From positions 1-10,390 of the forward strand of contig JACRKK010000031.1 of the NCBI GenBank assembly GCA_016219795.1: a stretch of DNA of 10,390 nt, given 5' to 3'. Origin of the DNA: Candidatus Woesearchaeota archaeon (GTDB taxonomy: Archaea > Nanobdellota > Nanobdellia > Woesearchaeales > JACRKL01). Shown here piece by piece: positions 1 through 8,148 of this stretch. Under the pieces are notes generated by a model. It made no database searches. It was given only the letters and a program-made list of their open reading frames with translations, and had not been told where the DNA came from. How positions within the stretch are numbered: the first letter of the stretch is position 1; each line of letters opens with the position of its first letter. The translations under genes and the position numbers were made by a program.

Positions 1-109
1 CTAGCGAGAGCACTATAAAAAAAGAGCATAATAAGGAAAATGAGTGAAAGTCAAAGAAGATAACAACCATTTCTATTGCAGATTTCTAGACGAAAAGGTA
101 TTTTTTTTC

Positions 110-156
110 AAAAAATAGGGTTATTCCAAGTTCTCTATATGGTAAGGTATAGAGAA
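110..156 (-). terminator. Candidate terminator of the ATPase operon
   Basis: A perfect 9-bp inverted repeat (131-139 with 148-156, 8-nt loop) lies about 45 nt past the stop codon of the last ATPase gene. On the minus strand it is followed by a T6 run at 115-110, and a second T7 run is at 23-17. Archaeal termination is driven mainly by oligo-T, so the T runs may matter more than the hairpin. The rest of 1-200 shows no gene that I can support; a small TTAATC/GATTAA palindrome sits at 169-181. Confidence 0.45.
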
Positions 157-200
157 GAAACAAATAAATTAATCAGATTAAGTGAAAGGAAATAAAACAT

Positions 201-821
201 CTAATCCCCCTTAATCCTCTTCAGCCGGAACGTGTTCTCGCGCTCCATCTCTTCTAAACGCAGGGAAATAAACTTCCTGGATTTATGGAGTCTGGGAATC
301 AGATCAAATTCAAGCGCATTCACACGGCGTTTGGTCTTCTCAATCTCATGCAGCAATTTGCGCAGTGCAGTTTCAGTTTCTGCAGCAATAATAATTTTCT
401 CCACCACTTTCTCATAGCCTTCTGCAGCTTCGTCCACTGCAGCAGAAGTGAAGATGCCATATCCGCGCTCGCCAAACGCCTTCTGTAATGTACCTTTCGT
501 CTCAATCTCTGGTACGCTCACACCCATAATATTCTTCTTCTTGACACCAACATCCGGTCTGTTAACAACGGCCATAGCAATGGACTTAATAGTCAGGTCT
601 GACTCAATGACACGCGCCAGATTCATCTTCTCAAGTGCCTTACCATACTCCTGCGCAAGCTCTGCCCGGATAGTTTTTGCCTTCTTTAGTATCTCAAAAA
701 AATCCAGAATAAGCCCATCCCGTTTCTTCTTCAGAAGATTGTATCCCGATTGAGCAAGCTTAATCCTCTTCTTGAGTTTCATCAATTCAGAGCGCGTGGG
801 CTTAATATCCGTATCCGCCAT
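201..821 (-). CDS. atpD: A-type ATP synthase subunit D (central rotor shaft)
   Basis: Subunit D forms the long coiled-coil rotor shaft that passes through the A3B3 head and, with F, passes rotation to the catalytic sites. The 206-residue product has the usual family length. Its N-terminus (KPTRSELMKLKKRIKLA, about residues 7-23) is the typical D-subunit signature, with a basic N-terminal helix, a central globular part and a C-terminal helix (about 150-200) forming the other coiled-coil strand. The ATG is 1 nt past the stop of subunit B, so translation is probably coupled; only a weak GGGGT lies upstream. It is the last gene of the visible operon: no further gene follows in the remaining 200 nt, so any extra subunit such as the AhaG of Methanosarcina is absent here or lies elsewhere. 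Confidence 0.96.
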   Translation of the reverse strand: MADTDIKPTRSELMKLKKRIKLAQSGYNLLKKKRDGLILDFFEILKKAKTIRAELAQEYGKALEKMNLARVIESDLTIKSIAMAVVNRPDVGVKKKNIMGVSVPEIETKGTLQKAFGERGYGIFTSAAVDEAAEGYEKVVEKIIIAAETETALRKLLHEIEKTKRRVNALEFDLIPRLHKSRKFISLRLEEMERENTFRLKRIKGD

Positions 822-822
822 A

Positions 823-2196
823 CTACTGTTCTACCCCTTTATAGTATTTCTTCTTAAGTTCAGGGCTAATCCTCGTCAGTTCCCTTACCGGGAAACTGTT
901 CAAAAGCTCCCATCCTAAATCAAGCGTATCCGCAATCGATCGATCCTCGCGTTTGCCTTGCCGCACAAATTTATCTTCAAAAGCCTCGGCAAATTTCAGG
1001 ACGCGCCGGTCTTTCTCGCTGAGTGCTTCTTCTCCTACAATTGCCACAAGCCCTCTCAAATCTCTTCCCTCAGCGTACATGGCATACATCTGATCAGATA
1101 TCTGCTTGTGATCATCCCTTGTCTTCTTCCCACCAATGCCTAAATTCATAAGCCGAGACAACGACGGCAAGACATCAATGGCTGGGAATACGCCTTTTCT
1201 GTGCAGCTCCCTTGACAACACAATCTGACCCTCAGTGATATAGCCAGTCAGGTCTGGGATAGGATGTGTGATATCATCGCCAATCATCGTCAAGATAGGT
1301 AACTGTGTAACGCTGCCTTTCTTCCCCTTGATGATGCCTGCCCGTTCATAAATCATAGCAAGGTCAGTGTACATATACCCTGGATATCCTCTTCTTCCTG
1401 GAATTTCTTCACGTGCAGCCCCAATCTCCCGCAGGCTTTCGCAATAGTTAGTCATATCTGTCAGGATAACAAGCACGTGCATATCCTTCTCAAACGCAAG
1501 ATATTCCGCAGTCGTCAGTGCCATTCGCGGTGTGACCAGCCTCTCAACCGCAGGATCGTCTGCAAGATTTAAGAAAACAACGCTCTTTGCAAGCGCACCC
1601 GTCTCCTCAAAATCCTTCATGAAATACTGCGCCTCTTCATTGGTAATACCCATAGCCGCAAAAATAACCACAAACTTTTCCTTCTGACCAATAACCTTTG
1701 CCTGCCTTGCAATCTGCAGGGCAATCTCGTTATGGGGAAGGCCGCTTCCTGAAAAGATAGGTAGCTTTTGTCCTCGTACAAGGGTGTTCATCGCATCAAC
1801 CGTTGAAAGTCCTGTCTGGATAAAATCAGAGGGTGAATCCCTAGAATACGGATTAATGGCTGCGCCAATGATGTCCAGCTTTTTCTCCGGAATCATATCC
1901 GGCCCGCCGTCAATGGGCTTTCCTGCGCCGTTTAAGATTCTTCCCAGCATGTCTTCTGATACACCAAGCTTGATAGTATCCCCCAGAAATTTGACTTTGC
2001 TCTGCTTATCAATGCCGCTGGTTCCTTCAAACACTTGGACGACAACCAAATCATGAGAGGTATCAAGCACCTGACCATTCTTCAGTTGTCCGTCAGGCAG
2101 CCGCAGACTCACCAGATCGCCATAGCCGATGGGGTCAGTCTTCTCTACAAAAACAAGTGGACCTGCAATTTTAGTGATCGTTTTGTATTCTTTCAT
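823..2196 (-). CDS. atpB: A-type ATP synthase subunit B (non-catalytic head subunit)
   Basis: Subunit B alternates with A in the A3B3 hexamer and contributes to the nucleotide pocket at the interface. The 457-residue product has the usual length and opens with the beta-barrel sequence YKTITKIAGPLVFVE. The Walker A loop is replaced by SGSGLPHNE (about 149-157), normal for B subunits and the reason B is non-catalytic. LPSLSRLMNLGIG carries Arg348, the likely arginine finger reaching into the A-subunit site, by homology with V-type B subunits. A strong ribosome binding site GGAGG (2208-2204) stands 7 nt before the ATG and overlaps the stop region of subunit A, leaving a 12-nt gap between the genes. 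No truncation or insertion is seen. Confidence 0.97.
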   Translation of the reverse strand: MKEYKTITKIAGPLVFVEKTDPIGYGDLVSLRLPDGQLKNGQVLDTSHDLVVVQVFEGTSGIDKQSKVKFLGDTIKLGVSEDMLGRILNGAGKPIDGGPDMIPEKKLDIIGAAINPYSRDSPSDFIQTGLSTVDAMNTLVRGQKLPIFSGSGLPHNEIALQIARQAKVIGQKEKFVVIFAAMGITNEEAQYFMKDFEETGALAKSVVFLNLADDPAVERLVTPRMALTTAEYLAFEKDMHVLVILTDMTNYCESLREIGAAREEIPGRRGYPGYMYTDLAMIYERAGIIKGKKGSVTQLPILTMIGDDITHPIPDLTGYITEGQIVLSRELHRKGVFPAIDVLPSLSRLMNLGIGGKKTRDDHKQISDQMYAMYAEGRDLRGLVAIVGEEALSEKDRRVLKFAEAFEDKFVRQGKREDRSIADTLDLGWELLNSFPVRELTRISPELKKKYYKGVEQ

Positions 2197-2208
2197 AGTG
2201 CATCCTCC

Positions 2209-3936
2209 TCAAAGATTATCAAATTCCTTATCCATTTCCTTCTGGATATCTGAGATCAGCTGTGCATACTCCTTCTGGAATTTAGCCTCGGCAATCCTAT
2301 CCTTTGCCTTGATGCCAAGCACAGATCCAATCCGCGTCCCGTGATCAAGTGCGGCATTCGCAAGCTTGGAATAATGCAGGATGGTTCTCATAATGAGTTC
2401 CGTCTTCTTCAGCTCACAGAAGGTATCAATTTCATGGAATGCGTTCTGCTGCAAAAGGTATTCCCTAATCATCCGCGCAACCTCAAGGGTTATCTGCTGA
2501 CGCTCAGGCAATGCATCAGAGCCGACAAGCTGCACGATTTCAAGCAGCTTCTCCTCTTCCTGCAATATTTTCATCATCTGGTCAACAAGCCCTCTCCATT
2601 CAGGGGAAACGTTTTGCGCATACCATGGCTCAAGCGTGTCCATATAGAGAGAATAGGATGTAAGCCAGTTGATAGACGGAAAATGCCTGCGCTGGGCAAG
2701 CTTGGCATCAAGCGCCCAGAAGGTCTTAGTCACTCGAAGTGTGCTTTGGGTAACTGGCTCTGAGAAATCTCCGCCCGGCGGGCTGACTGCACCAATGATG
2801 GTAACAGACCCCTCTTTGTCTGTGCCAAAGGGAATAATTCTGCCCCCCCTCTCGTAAAATTCCGCAAGCTTGGTCGAAAGATAAGCAGGGTATCCCTCCT
2901 CACCAGGCATCTCTTCCAGACGTGATGAAATTTCTCTCATGGCCTCAGCCCACCTTGACGTGGAATCCGCCATGATAGCGACGTTATAGCCCATGTCCCT
3001 AAAGTATTCCGCAATCGTAACACCAGTATAAACACTCGCTTCCCGTGCAGCGACCGGCATATTAGAGGTGTTTGCAATAAGCACAGTCCTGTTCATGAGT
3101 GGTTTTCCGCTCTTGGGGTCTGTAAGTTCCGGGAATTCTTTGAGCACTTCAGTCATTTCGTTTCCGCGCTCTCCACATCCTACATAAACAATGATATCTG
3201 CATCGCACCATTTAGCAAGCTGTTGCTGGGAAACTGTTTTTCCTGCGCCAAACGGTCCTGGAATTGCTGCAACGCCTCCTTTTGCCAGAGGAAAAAGTGA
3301 ATCAAACACACGCTGTCCGGTAATCAGCGGCATCTGCGGCGTCAGTTTTTTTCGTGCAGGCCTTGATTTTCTTACAGGCCACAATTGTCTCATCGCTATT
3401 TCTGTTCCATCTTCAAGTGCTGCCACTGGCTCAAGCACGGTGTACTTGCCTGGTTTGATCTCCTTAATCTTACCGCTTGCATTGTGCGGCACCATTATCT
3501 TATGCATAACTCCAGGCGTTTCCTCCACCTCACCAATAAACTCCCCGCCTTTGACCGGATCACCCTTTTTGACTAAAGGCTTGAATTCCCACTTTTTCTC
3601 ATGGTTAAGTCCAGGTGCATCCACTCCGCGCTTGATGTAATCGCCCATCCGTTCCTGCAAAACAGGAAGCGGGCGCTGGATACCATCATAAATGCTAGTC
3701 AAAAGTCCTGGTCCAAGCTCAACAGAAAGCGGCTTGCCTGTGTTCATAACAGGCTCCCCTGGCTTAATACCTGAAGTATCCTCATAAACCTGGATGATTG
3801 TCTTCTCTCCATCAATTTGGATAACCTCACCCATCAGCTTTTCGTTACCTACCCTCACTACATCATACATCCTTGCGGAAATGCCTTTAGCCACGACGAC
3901 CGGGCCTGCAATGCGATATAAAGTTCCTGTATCCAT
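2209..3936 (-). CDS. atpA: A-type ATP synthase subunit A (catalytic head subunit)
   Basis: Subunit A binds and makes or hydrolyses ATP in the A3B3 head. From the chosen start it has 575 residues, within the family range. The order is an N-terminal beta-barrel (LYRIAGPVVVAKG), the A-type/V-type insert (roughly 110-190), a P-loop GPFGAGKT at about 227-234 with Lys233, and a Walker B/catalytic region with a downstream SRWAEAMREISSRLEEMPGE block. The P-loop is intact, with no intein, although some archaeal A subunits carry one there. The open frame begins with GTG at 3942, but AGGTGA at 3948-3943 abuts that GTG and lies 6 nt before the ATG at 3936, so I chose 3936. A 40-nt gap separates it from F. 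Confidence 0.97.
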   Translation of the reverse strand: MDTGTLYRIAGPVVVAKGISARMYDVVRVGNEKLMGEVIQIDGEKTIIQVYEDTSGIKPGEPVMNTGKPLSVELGPGLLTSIYDGIQRPLPVLQERMGDYIKRGVDAPGLNHEKKWEFKPLVKKGDPVKGGEFIGEVEETPGVMHKIMVPHNASGKIKEIKPGKYTVLEPVAALEDGTEIAMRQLWPVRKSRPARKKLTPQMPLITGQRVFDSLFPLAKGGVAAIPGPFGAGKTVSQQQLAKWCDADIIVYVGCGERGNEMTEVLKEFPELTDPKSGKPLMNRTVLIANTSNMPVAAREASVYTGVTIAEYFRDMGYNVAIMADSTSRWAEAMREISSRLEEMPGEEGYPAYLSTKLAEFYERGGRIIPFGTDKEGSVTIIGAVSPPGGDFSEPVTQSTLRVTKTFWALDAKLAQRRHFPSINWLTSYSLYMDTLEPWYAQNVSPEWRGLVDQMMKILQEEEKLLEIVQLVGSDALPERQQITLEVARMIREYLLQQNAFHEIDTFCELKKTELIMRTILHYSKLANAALDHGTRIGSVLGIKAKDRIAEAKFQKEYAQLISDIQKEMDKEFDNL

Positions 3937-3942
3937 ATTCAC

Positions 3943-3948
3943 TCACCT
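3943..3948 (-). promoter_or_regulatory. Ribosome binding site that fixes the atpA start
   Basis: AGGTGA on the minus strand directly abuts a GTG codon at 3942 but stands 6 nt from the ATG at 3936. Only the second spacing is workable for a Shine-Dalgarno site, so the protein should begin MDTGTLYRIAG. Confidence 0.75.
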
Positions 3949-3976
3949 GCCTTGATTATTAGTCTATTTTTTATGT

Positions 3977-4285
3977 TTATGCTTCTTTCATAAGGTCAAC
4001 ACCAATGGACCTTTTGATTAATTGTCTAAGATTATCCTGACTTGCTTTGGTTGAAAGAGGAATAACCACTGGCTGCACGCTGTCTTCAATGAACCTGCGA
4101 TCATGCGGATGCACTTTGTTCAGACAATCTTCGTCCACAATTACAATGCCAACGTTCTTGTCCTGCATTACTTCTCGAAGTGTTCTCAGAGGATTCTGTT
4201 CATCTGCAATAACCGTTTTCCTGATGCCTGCAAGCTGAAACCCCAAAATGAACTTGCTATCCCCCACTACTGCCAATATTGCCAT
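3977..4285 (-). CDS. atpF: A-type ATP synthase subunit F (rotor regulator)
   Basis: Subunit F binds subunit D at the base of the rotor shaft and modulates ATP hydrolysis. The 102-residue product matches the family length and fold: a start of AILAVVGDSKFILGFQLAGI, a middle VGIVIVDEDCLN strand-turn, and a C-terminal helix (about 80-102) that in homologues reaches into the head. GAGG at 4294-4291 lies 5 nt before the ATG and overlaps the stop codon of subunit C, so the two are probably translated together. The 40-nt gap to A is A/T-rich but I see no convincing promoter in it. Confidence 0.94.
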   Translation of the reverse strand: MAILAVVGDSKFILGFQLAGIRKTVIADEQNPLRTLREVMQDKNVGIVIVDEDCLNKVHPHDRRFIEDSVQPVVIPLSTKASQDNLRQLIKRSIGVDLMKEA

Positions 4286-4293
4286 TTTTTCCT

Positions 4294-5382
4294 CTACACC
4301 ACGATCTGCGATGCAATGAACTGCTCGTCAAACCCAAGCAGTTTGCATTTCGCAACTGTTTTGATATTCTTCACTTCAATTTCCTTTGCAAGCATATATC
4401 CTAAAATGACATCCACAGACAGAGGATGTTGATGCTGCAGCAAACCTGAAAAATCCAAGAGGTATTTCTGCATCTCCTTTTCCATCTCAAGGAGGCTTCT
4501 CGTCTGCATGAAATGCTGTGCCCCTTTGCGCAGAGCTGCTGCAAACTTTTTATCAAGAATAGTCTTGTCAATCTTTTCAAGGTCTACAGCTATCAGTTTT
4601 TCAAGCTCCATATTGTGCTTCCTCTCCTCAGATGTCTTTCCTTTGAAGAGAAAGAGATATTTACGGATGTTGTCCAAATTCATATTCTCTTTCTTCAATC
4701 GGAGCAATGTAAGGAGATTTCTCACTTCAATCTCTTTAAAGAGGAAGCGCTTAAAGAATGTCGCCCTTCCCTCGATGCGCTGCATGAATGTAAGCATCCT
4801 CTTGTAATACCACTGGTCAAGCGCATTTTCAATATCAATAAGATGGTGTTCTTGTTCAAACGTTTTGTATGCAGCTTCCACAATCTCATAAGGAACTACT
4901 TTCATCGATTTGAGAATGTCCACAACTTCGATATCAAGAAAATGCTCGAAATCTTTTCTTGAAAGATAGCCTACGGGAACAATAAGGTCCATAATCTCTT
5001 TTTTGTCTGCGCGAGCCAGTTTTCCCCGAAGCACGGTCTTTATATTAAAGACATCCTTCCTCAGAAGGTATTCACTCACCGCTTCCCGCAAATCATCCTG
5101 GGAGATGTTCTTAAGCTTTTCAAAAGTAGTAGTGAGATTATTATCCAACGCAAATTCAATGAGTTCTGCACCCTCATAATCTGACGCAAATATATCTATC
5201 CCTTTTTTGTATTCCGTCTCCTGCAAAAATTTTGCAATTTCCGGAATATCCATTTTCAGGAGCCGGTTATAATCATCCTTCTTCAGGAGGAGGGTACGCA
5301 TAACCGTAACCCTGACAAAGGTGTAGGGATAACTACTCAACACCAGTTTCTTTGATCCTTTTTGCAAAAATGTTGTTCTCAT
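4294..5382 (-). CDS. atpC: A-type ATP synthase subunit C (coupling of head rotor to c-ring)
   Basis: Subunit C is the funnel-shaped, helix-rich adaptor (V-type subunit d homologue) that joins the D-F shaft to the membrane c-ring. The 362-residue product is near the usual size. It shows the family start YPYTFVRVTVMRTLLLKKDDYNRLL (first 20: YPYTFVRVTVMRTLLLKKDD) and repeated modules of the form 'LL...I..FL.ETEY'. Its ATG overlaps the TGA of subunit E in an ATGA junction, so translation is coupled and the upstream start is well supported; GAGGG stands just before it. A start at an internal Met (about residue 28) would remove the conserved YPY segment, so I rejected it. Confidence 0.95.
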   Translation of the reverse strand: MRTTFLQKGSKKLVLSSYPYTFVRVTVMRTLLLKKDDYNRLLKMDIPEIAKFLQETEYKKGIDIFASDYEGAELIEFALDNNLTTTFEKLKNISQDDLREAVSEYLLRKDVFNIKTVLRGKLARADKKEIMDLIVPVGYLSRKDFEHFLDIEVVDILKSMKVVPYEIVEAAYKTFEQEHHLIDIENALDQWYYKRMLTFMQRIEGRATFFKRFLFKEIEVRNLLTLLRLKKENMNLDNIRKYLFLFKGKTSEERKHNMELEKLIAVDLEKIDKTILDKKFAAALRKGAQHFMQTRSLLEMEKEMQKYLLDFSGLLQHQHPLSVDVILGYMLAKEIEVKNIKTVAKCKLLGFDEQFIASQIVV

Positions 5383-5924
5383 TTTCCCTCAAAAAGCGTG
5401 TGGGAGATCTCCGCAAGATGGTTTTCCTTGATGGCACCAAAGATTGTTTCATAACTGAAATCCAGGGCGACAGTGCCCTCTTTGTTTTCTGCAATGATAC
5501 CACCGCGTATGCTGGATTCTTTTGTTGGATACCCCTTGACATATGATACATCATTTTTGGAGCAGAATATGGTCCCAACAGCAATTTGTGACGATGCGCT
5601 CTTAAGAAGTTTCTCAACCATCTCTTTGCGGCGTTTGGGCTCCTCAAAAGAAGCAATTGCATCCTCAAAAACAACATTAATTAGCTCCCGCTTTTTCTGC
5701 ATGACTGCTTTCTGCACTTCAGCATTGGCCTGTGCAATCTCTTTTCTGCGCATGTTCTCTACTAGTTTTTCAGTGGAATCGCGCTGTTTTGCTGATTCTA
5801 CCTTAATTTTGTCTTTTTCTTGAGAGAGTATTACCTCTACTTCACGCTTTCCTTCTTCAACAATCTTTGCTGCCTCTTTTCTGGCAGCTGCAAGTATTTC
5901 TTCCTTTACTTCTGAGAGTCCCAT
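5379..5924 (-). CDS. atpE: A-type ATP synthase subunit E (peripheral stalk)
   Basis: Subunit E pairs with H as a peripheral stalk that holds the head still against rotation. The 181-residue product has a long charged N-terminal coiled coil (about 1-95, rich in Lys/Glu/Ala) followed by a globular head-binding domain (about 100-181) with the family block GGIIAENKEGTVALDFSYET. It is slightly short but complete. GAGGGG just upstream of the ATG can serve as ribosome binding site. It is the first gene after a 124-nt gap and is translationally coupled to C. A TATA-like box and a perfect palindrome directly upstream suggest that the head genes can have their own promoter. Confidence 0.95.
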   Translation of the reverse strand: MGLSEVKEEILAAARKEAAKIVEEGKREVEVILSQEKDKIKVESAKQRDSTEKLVENMRRKEIAQANAEVQKAVMQKKRELINVVFEDAIASFEEPKRRKEMVEKLLKSASSQIAVGTIFCSKNDVSYVKGYPTKESSIRGGIIAENKEGTVALDFSYETIFGAIKENHLAEISHTLFEGK

Positions 5925-5934
5925 GGATTACCCC

Positions 5935-5955
5935 TCACAATATTGTGATATATAT
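5935..5955 (-). promoter_or_regulatory. Candidate internal promoter and operator before atpE
   Basis: The perfect 14-bp palindrome TCACAATATTGTGA (5935-5948) abuts an ATATATAT box (5948-5955). The box centre is about 27 nt upstream of the atpE ATG, the usual TATA-to-start distance for a leaderless or near-leaderless archaeal transcript. A palindrome between TATA box and initiation site is a common place for an archaeal repressor to bind. A second TATA-like stretch, CTTATAAC (about 5998-6005), would give a leader containing the GAGGGG site. A 14-bp palindrome can occur by chance about once in a window of this size, so position is the main argument. Confidence 0.4.
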
Positions 5956-5991
5956 GGATAAGAGACAAGCACAGCTCACACCCTTACTCAC

Positions 5992-6020
5992 AAAAAAGTT
6001 ATAAGAGAGTGAGCCGCGGC
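5992..6020 (-). terminator. Candidate partial terminator after the c-ring gene
   Basis: On the minus strand, a GCCGCGGC palindrome (6020-6013) inside a G/C-rich patch is followed by a T6 run (5997-5992), about 30-55 nt past the stop of subunit K. Oligo-T runs terminate archaeal RNA polymerase. Partial termination here would make more K (needed in many copies per enzyme) than the genes after it. The inference rests on position and the T run only. Confidence 0.35.
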
Positions 6021-6048
6021 CCCCTACCTAACGTTATCCTATATCTGC

Positions 6049-6279
6049 TTATCCTGCCAGGCCAAGGATCATAATAGCCACGACAAGTCCAAAAATGACG
6101 ATGGTTTCCGGGATGACGGTAAGGATAAGGCCTTTACCGAACAGTTCCTCCTTCTCAGCCATCGCACCTATTGCTGCAGTTCCTATGTCTCTCTCTGCCC
6201 ATGCTGCTGCAAAAGCAGAAAGGCCTATTGCCAAACTTGCGCCCAAGGCGACAAATGGTATGGTTAAGTCTGCTGCCAT
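6049..6279 (-). CDS. atpK: A-type ATP synthase subunit K (c-ring proteolipid)
   Basis: Subunit K forms the membrane rotor ring; a carboxylate in its second helix carries the ion. From the chosen start it has 76 residues and is a single hairpin: helix 1 about 7-29, a polar loop AMAEKEELFGKG (about 39-50), and helix 2 about 51-74 with the motif VIPETIVIF. Glu58 is the expected ion-binding residue. At the helix-1 position where sodium-type rings usually have Gln, this protein has Glu29 in AAAWAERDIG. The open frame also offers an ATG at 6294, directly after the stop of I, but the GGAGGT ribosome binding site (6292-6287) lies inside that five-codon extension, 7 nt before the ATG at 6279. I therefore chose 6279. 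Confidence 0.95.
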   Translation of the reverse strand: MAADLTIPFVALGASLAIGLSAFAAAWAERDIGTAAIGAMAEKEELFGKGLILTVIPETIVIFGLVVAIMILGLAG

Positions 6280-6286
6280 GTTTTCT

Positions 6287-6292
6287 ACCTCC
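6287..6292 (-). promoter_or_regulatory. Strong ribosome binding site that fixes the atpK start
   Basis: GGAGGT stands 7 nt before the ATG at 6279 and immediately follows the AT of an earlier in-frame ATG (6294). A strong site here suits a gene whose product is needed in many copies. The product should start MAADLTIPF. Confidence 0.8.
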
Positions 6293-6294
6293 AT

Positions 6295-8148
6295 TTACGT
6301 TTTTATCCCAAAGGGTTTGTACGGTTTTCCGCCGCCCTTATAAAATTTAGTGAAAAATTCCACATAATGCAACCTCAGTGAATGCAAAAATGGTCCAATG
6401 ATACCAAGGAGGATGTTGATCAGATGACCCACAACAAGCGTCACCACACCCGCTACAATCATAAATCCGCCCTGATGAAAAAATTCTTCTGCAAATTTGT
6501 TTACTACCGTTGCCAGTCCCACTGATGCAAGTCCTATAGCCATAAGACGTGCATACGAAAGGATGTTACCAAATATCCCTGGGATTTCCACAACGCCGGT
6601 CGTTCCTTCCCCTATGGTCAGGAGCAGAACACCAATCCCAAGGGTTATGAACCCTACAAGCATGGGCAGTGATGTATAATTAAGATAGCTTACGCCAGTG
6701 AATCCTGCACCTGCCAGAATAATTACCCAGCTCAGCTTTGCACAGAACGCATGCAGAAAACCATGGTGCTTAAGCTCATTGTAAAAGCCAATAAATATTC
6801 CTAAAAGCACATGCACAACCCCTATTGCCACAGCAATATAGAGGAGAAGGTTCAGTTGGTGTGCCCTGCTCAGAAGGTGAGGTAATTCATACCCACCCAA
6901 CTCTTCAGCACCGAAGAATTCTCCAAAGAGTGCTCCAAAGAAGATGCTGGCAAAGGACGCAAAGATAAGGATTTTAAAGAAATCCTTGAACTGCGGCATC
7001 TTCTTCATAAAAATGTAAAAAAGAATAAGGGTGGTGAGGCCATACCCTATATCACCTAACATAAAGCCAAAGAGAAGTGGGAAGGTCAGGAAAATAAAGA
7101 AAGTAGGATCAACCTCGTCAAACTTTGGAAGAGTGTAAAGATGCATAAAGAACTCAAACGGTTTTATCGCTTTGGGATTGGCAAATTCAATGGGAACAGT
7201 CTCCCCTTCTTCTAAGGGTTGTGTTGTAATATAGAGTTTGTTTTTCATGCTATTGTTCATCGCAGTGACGACATCCTGCACCCGCTTGGTCGGGACCCAA
7301 CCCTTAATCATAAACGCTTTTTGCGTGCAGCCAAATTTCAGGGGAGCTTCTGCAATCTCTGCCTCCTGCACAAGATAGGATTCCTGCTGCGCTAAGAAAG
7401 GTGTCCATTTCCTGGCAAGCATATCCTGCTTTTTGGATGCTGCATCCTTCTTTTTCTGAAGGGTCTCCAGCTGCCGTTCAGTCTGTTCAATAAGCTGCCC
7501 AGCAGTGCCTTTCATGCCAAGAATAGGATTAATATCCAATGGCTGGAATACATGCTGCTCCAGAATCGCTTTCAGTTCTTTCTCTTTGCTGTGTTCGTAG
7601 AACAAAGCAATGTAAGTCTTAGCATCAATAGATGCGCAATTCAGCTCAAAGCGAGAAGTGATGCTGGAGATTGCCTCTTTAAGGTCCTGATCGTGTTTCA
7701 CACTTCCAATAAGATAACGGATAGATAAACATTCTTGGAATGTTTCAGGATCAAGCCTCAGGATTTTAAGGGCGTGGAGCAGTTGCTTTTTTTGAGCAAA
7801 TTCAGTGATCGCCTTTTCGTGATGCTTGAGCACATCATGGGTGCTGTTTGCATCAGAGGCAAGGATACTGCACTGCCCTTCAATCTGCTTAAGAGTCATG
7901 GTATCTCCTGCTTTTCTGGGGGCTTTGGCAAGATCTATCTTCAAGGACGCTGCAATCCCGCGGAGTTTCACCAAAAGCCCCGCGATGCTGCTTGCCCGCG
8001 CCATGGGCATTCCAATATCTACATCCTCACTCTTGGTGTGGTCAAGAATGTGCATAACCTGCAAATCATGGAGCTTTGTTGTTGTTTTTTCAACTAAGGA
8101 GAGGGGGCCTATAACAACTAGTTTAGACATAGGCTGGACCCTAAACAT
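6295..8148 (-). CDS. atpI: A-type ATP synthase subunit I (a-subunit, ion channel stator)
   Basis: Subunit I is the membrane stator (V-type a-subunit homologue) that forms the ion half-channels beside the c-ring. From the chosen start it has 617 residues: a cytosolic, partly coiled-coil N-terminal half (about 1-345, with a MFRVQPMSKLVVIGPLSL start typical of the family) and a C-terminal half with seven to eight membrane helices. Arg534 in ILSYARLMAIGLA aligns with the essential Arg of yeast Vph1 helix 7, and Arg592 in LHSLRLHYVEFF with the second conserved channel Arg. The frame is open up to 8187, but only the ATG at 8148 gives the family start; it overlaps the end of H by 8 nt. GGAGG lies 12 nt upstream, rather far. 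An alternative start is 8130. Confidence 0.95.
   Translation of the reverse strand: MFRVQPMSKLVVIGPLSLVEKTTTKLHDLQVMHILDHTKSEDVDIGMPMARASSIAGLLVKLRGIAASLKIDLAKAPRKAGDTMTLKQIEGQCSILASDANSTHDVLKHHEKAITEFAQKKQLLHALKILRLDPETFQECLSIRYLIGSVKHDQDLKEAISSITSRFELNCASIDAKTYIALFYEHSKEKELKAILEQHVFQPLDINPILGMKGTAGQLIEQTERQLETLQKKKDAASKKQDMLARKWTPFLAQQESYLVQEAEIAEAPLKFGCTQKAFMIKGWVPTKRVQDVVTAMNNSMKNKLYITTQPLEEGETVPIEFANPKAIKPFEFFMHLYTLPKFDEVDPTFFIFLTFPLLFGFMLGDIGYGLTTLILFYIFMKKMPQFKDFFKILIFASFASIFFGALFGEFFGAEELGGYELPHLLSRAHQLNLLLYIAVAIGVVHVLLGIFIGFYNELKHHGFLHAFCAKLSWVIILAGAGFTGVSYLNYTSLPMLVGFITLGIGVLLLTIGEGTTGVVEIPGIFGNILSYARLMAIGLASVGLATVVNKFAEEFFHQGGFMIVAGVVTLVVGHLINILLGIIGPFLHSLRLHYVEFFTKFYKGGGKPYKPFGIKT

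Noticed and set aside
1739..1752. Missing Walker A in subunit B
   Set aside because: B subunits of A/V-type ATPases normally lack it; this is not a defect.
2341..3640. Plus-strand open frames of up to 149 residues over atpA
   Set aside because: They are antisense to a secure, highly conserved gene and have no ribosome binding site or recognisable product.
5333..5677. 114-residue minus-strand open frame
   Set aside because: It overlaps subunit E in another frame, has no family resemblance and no start signal; it is a shadow.
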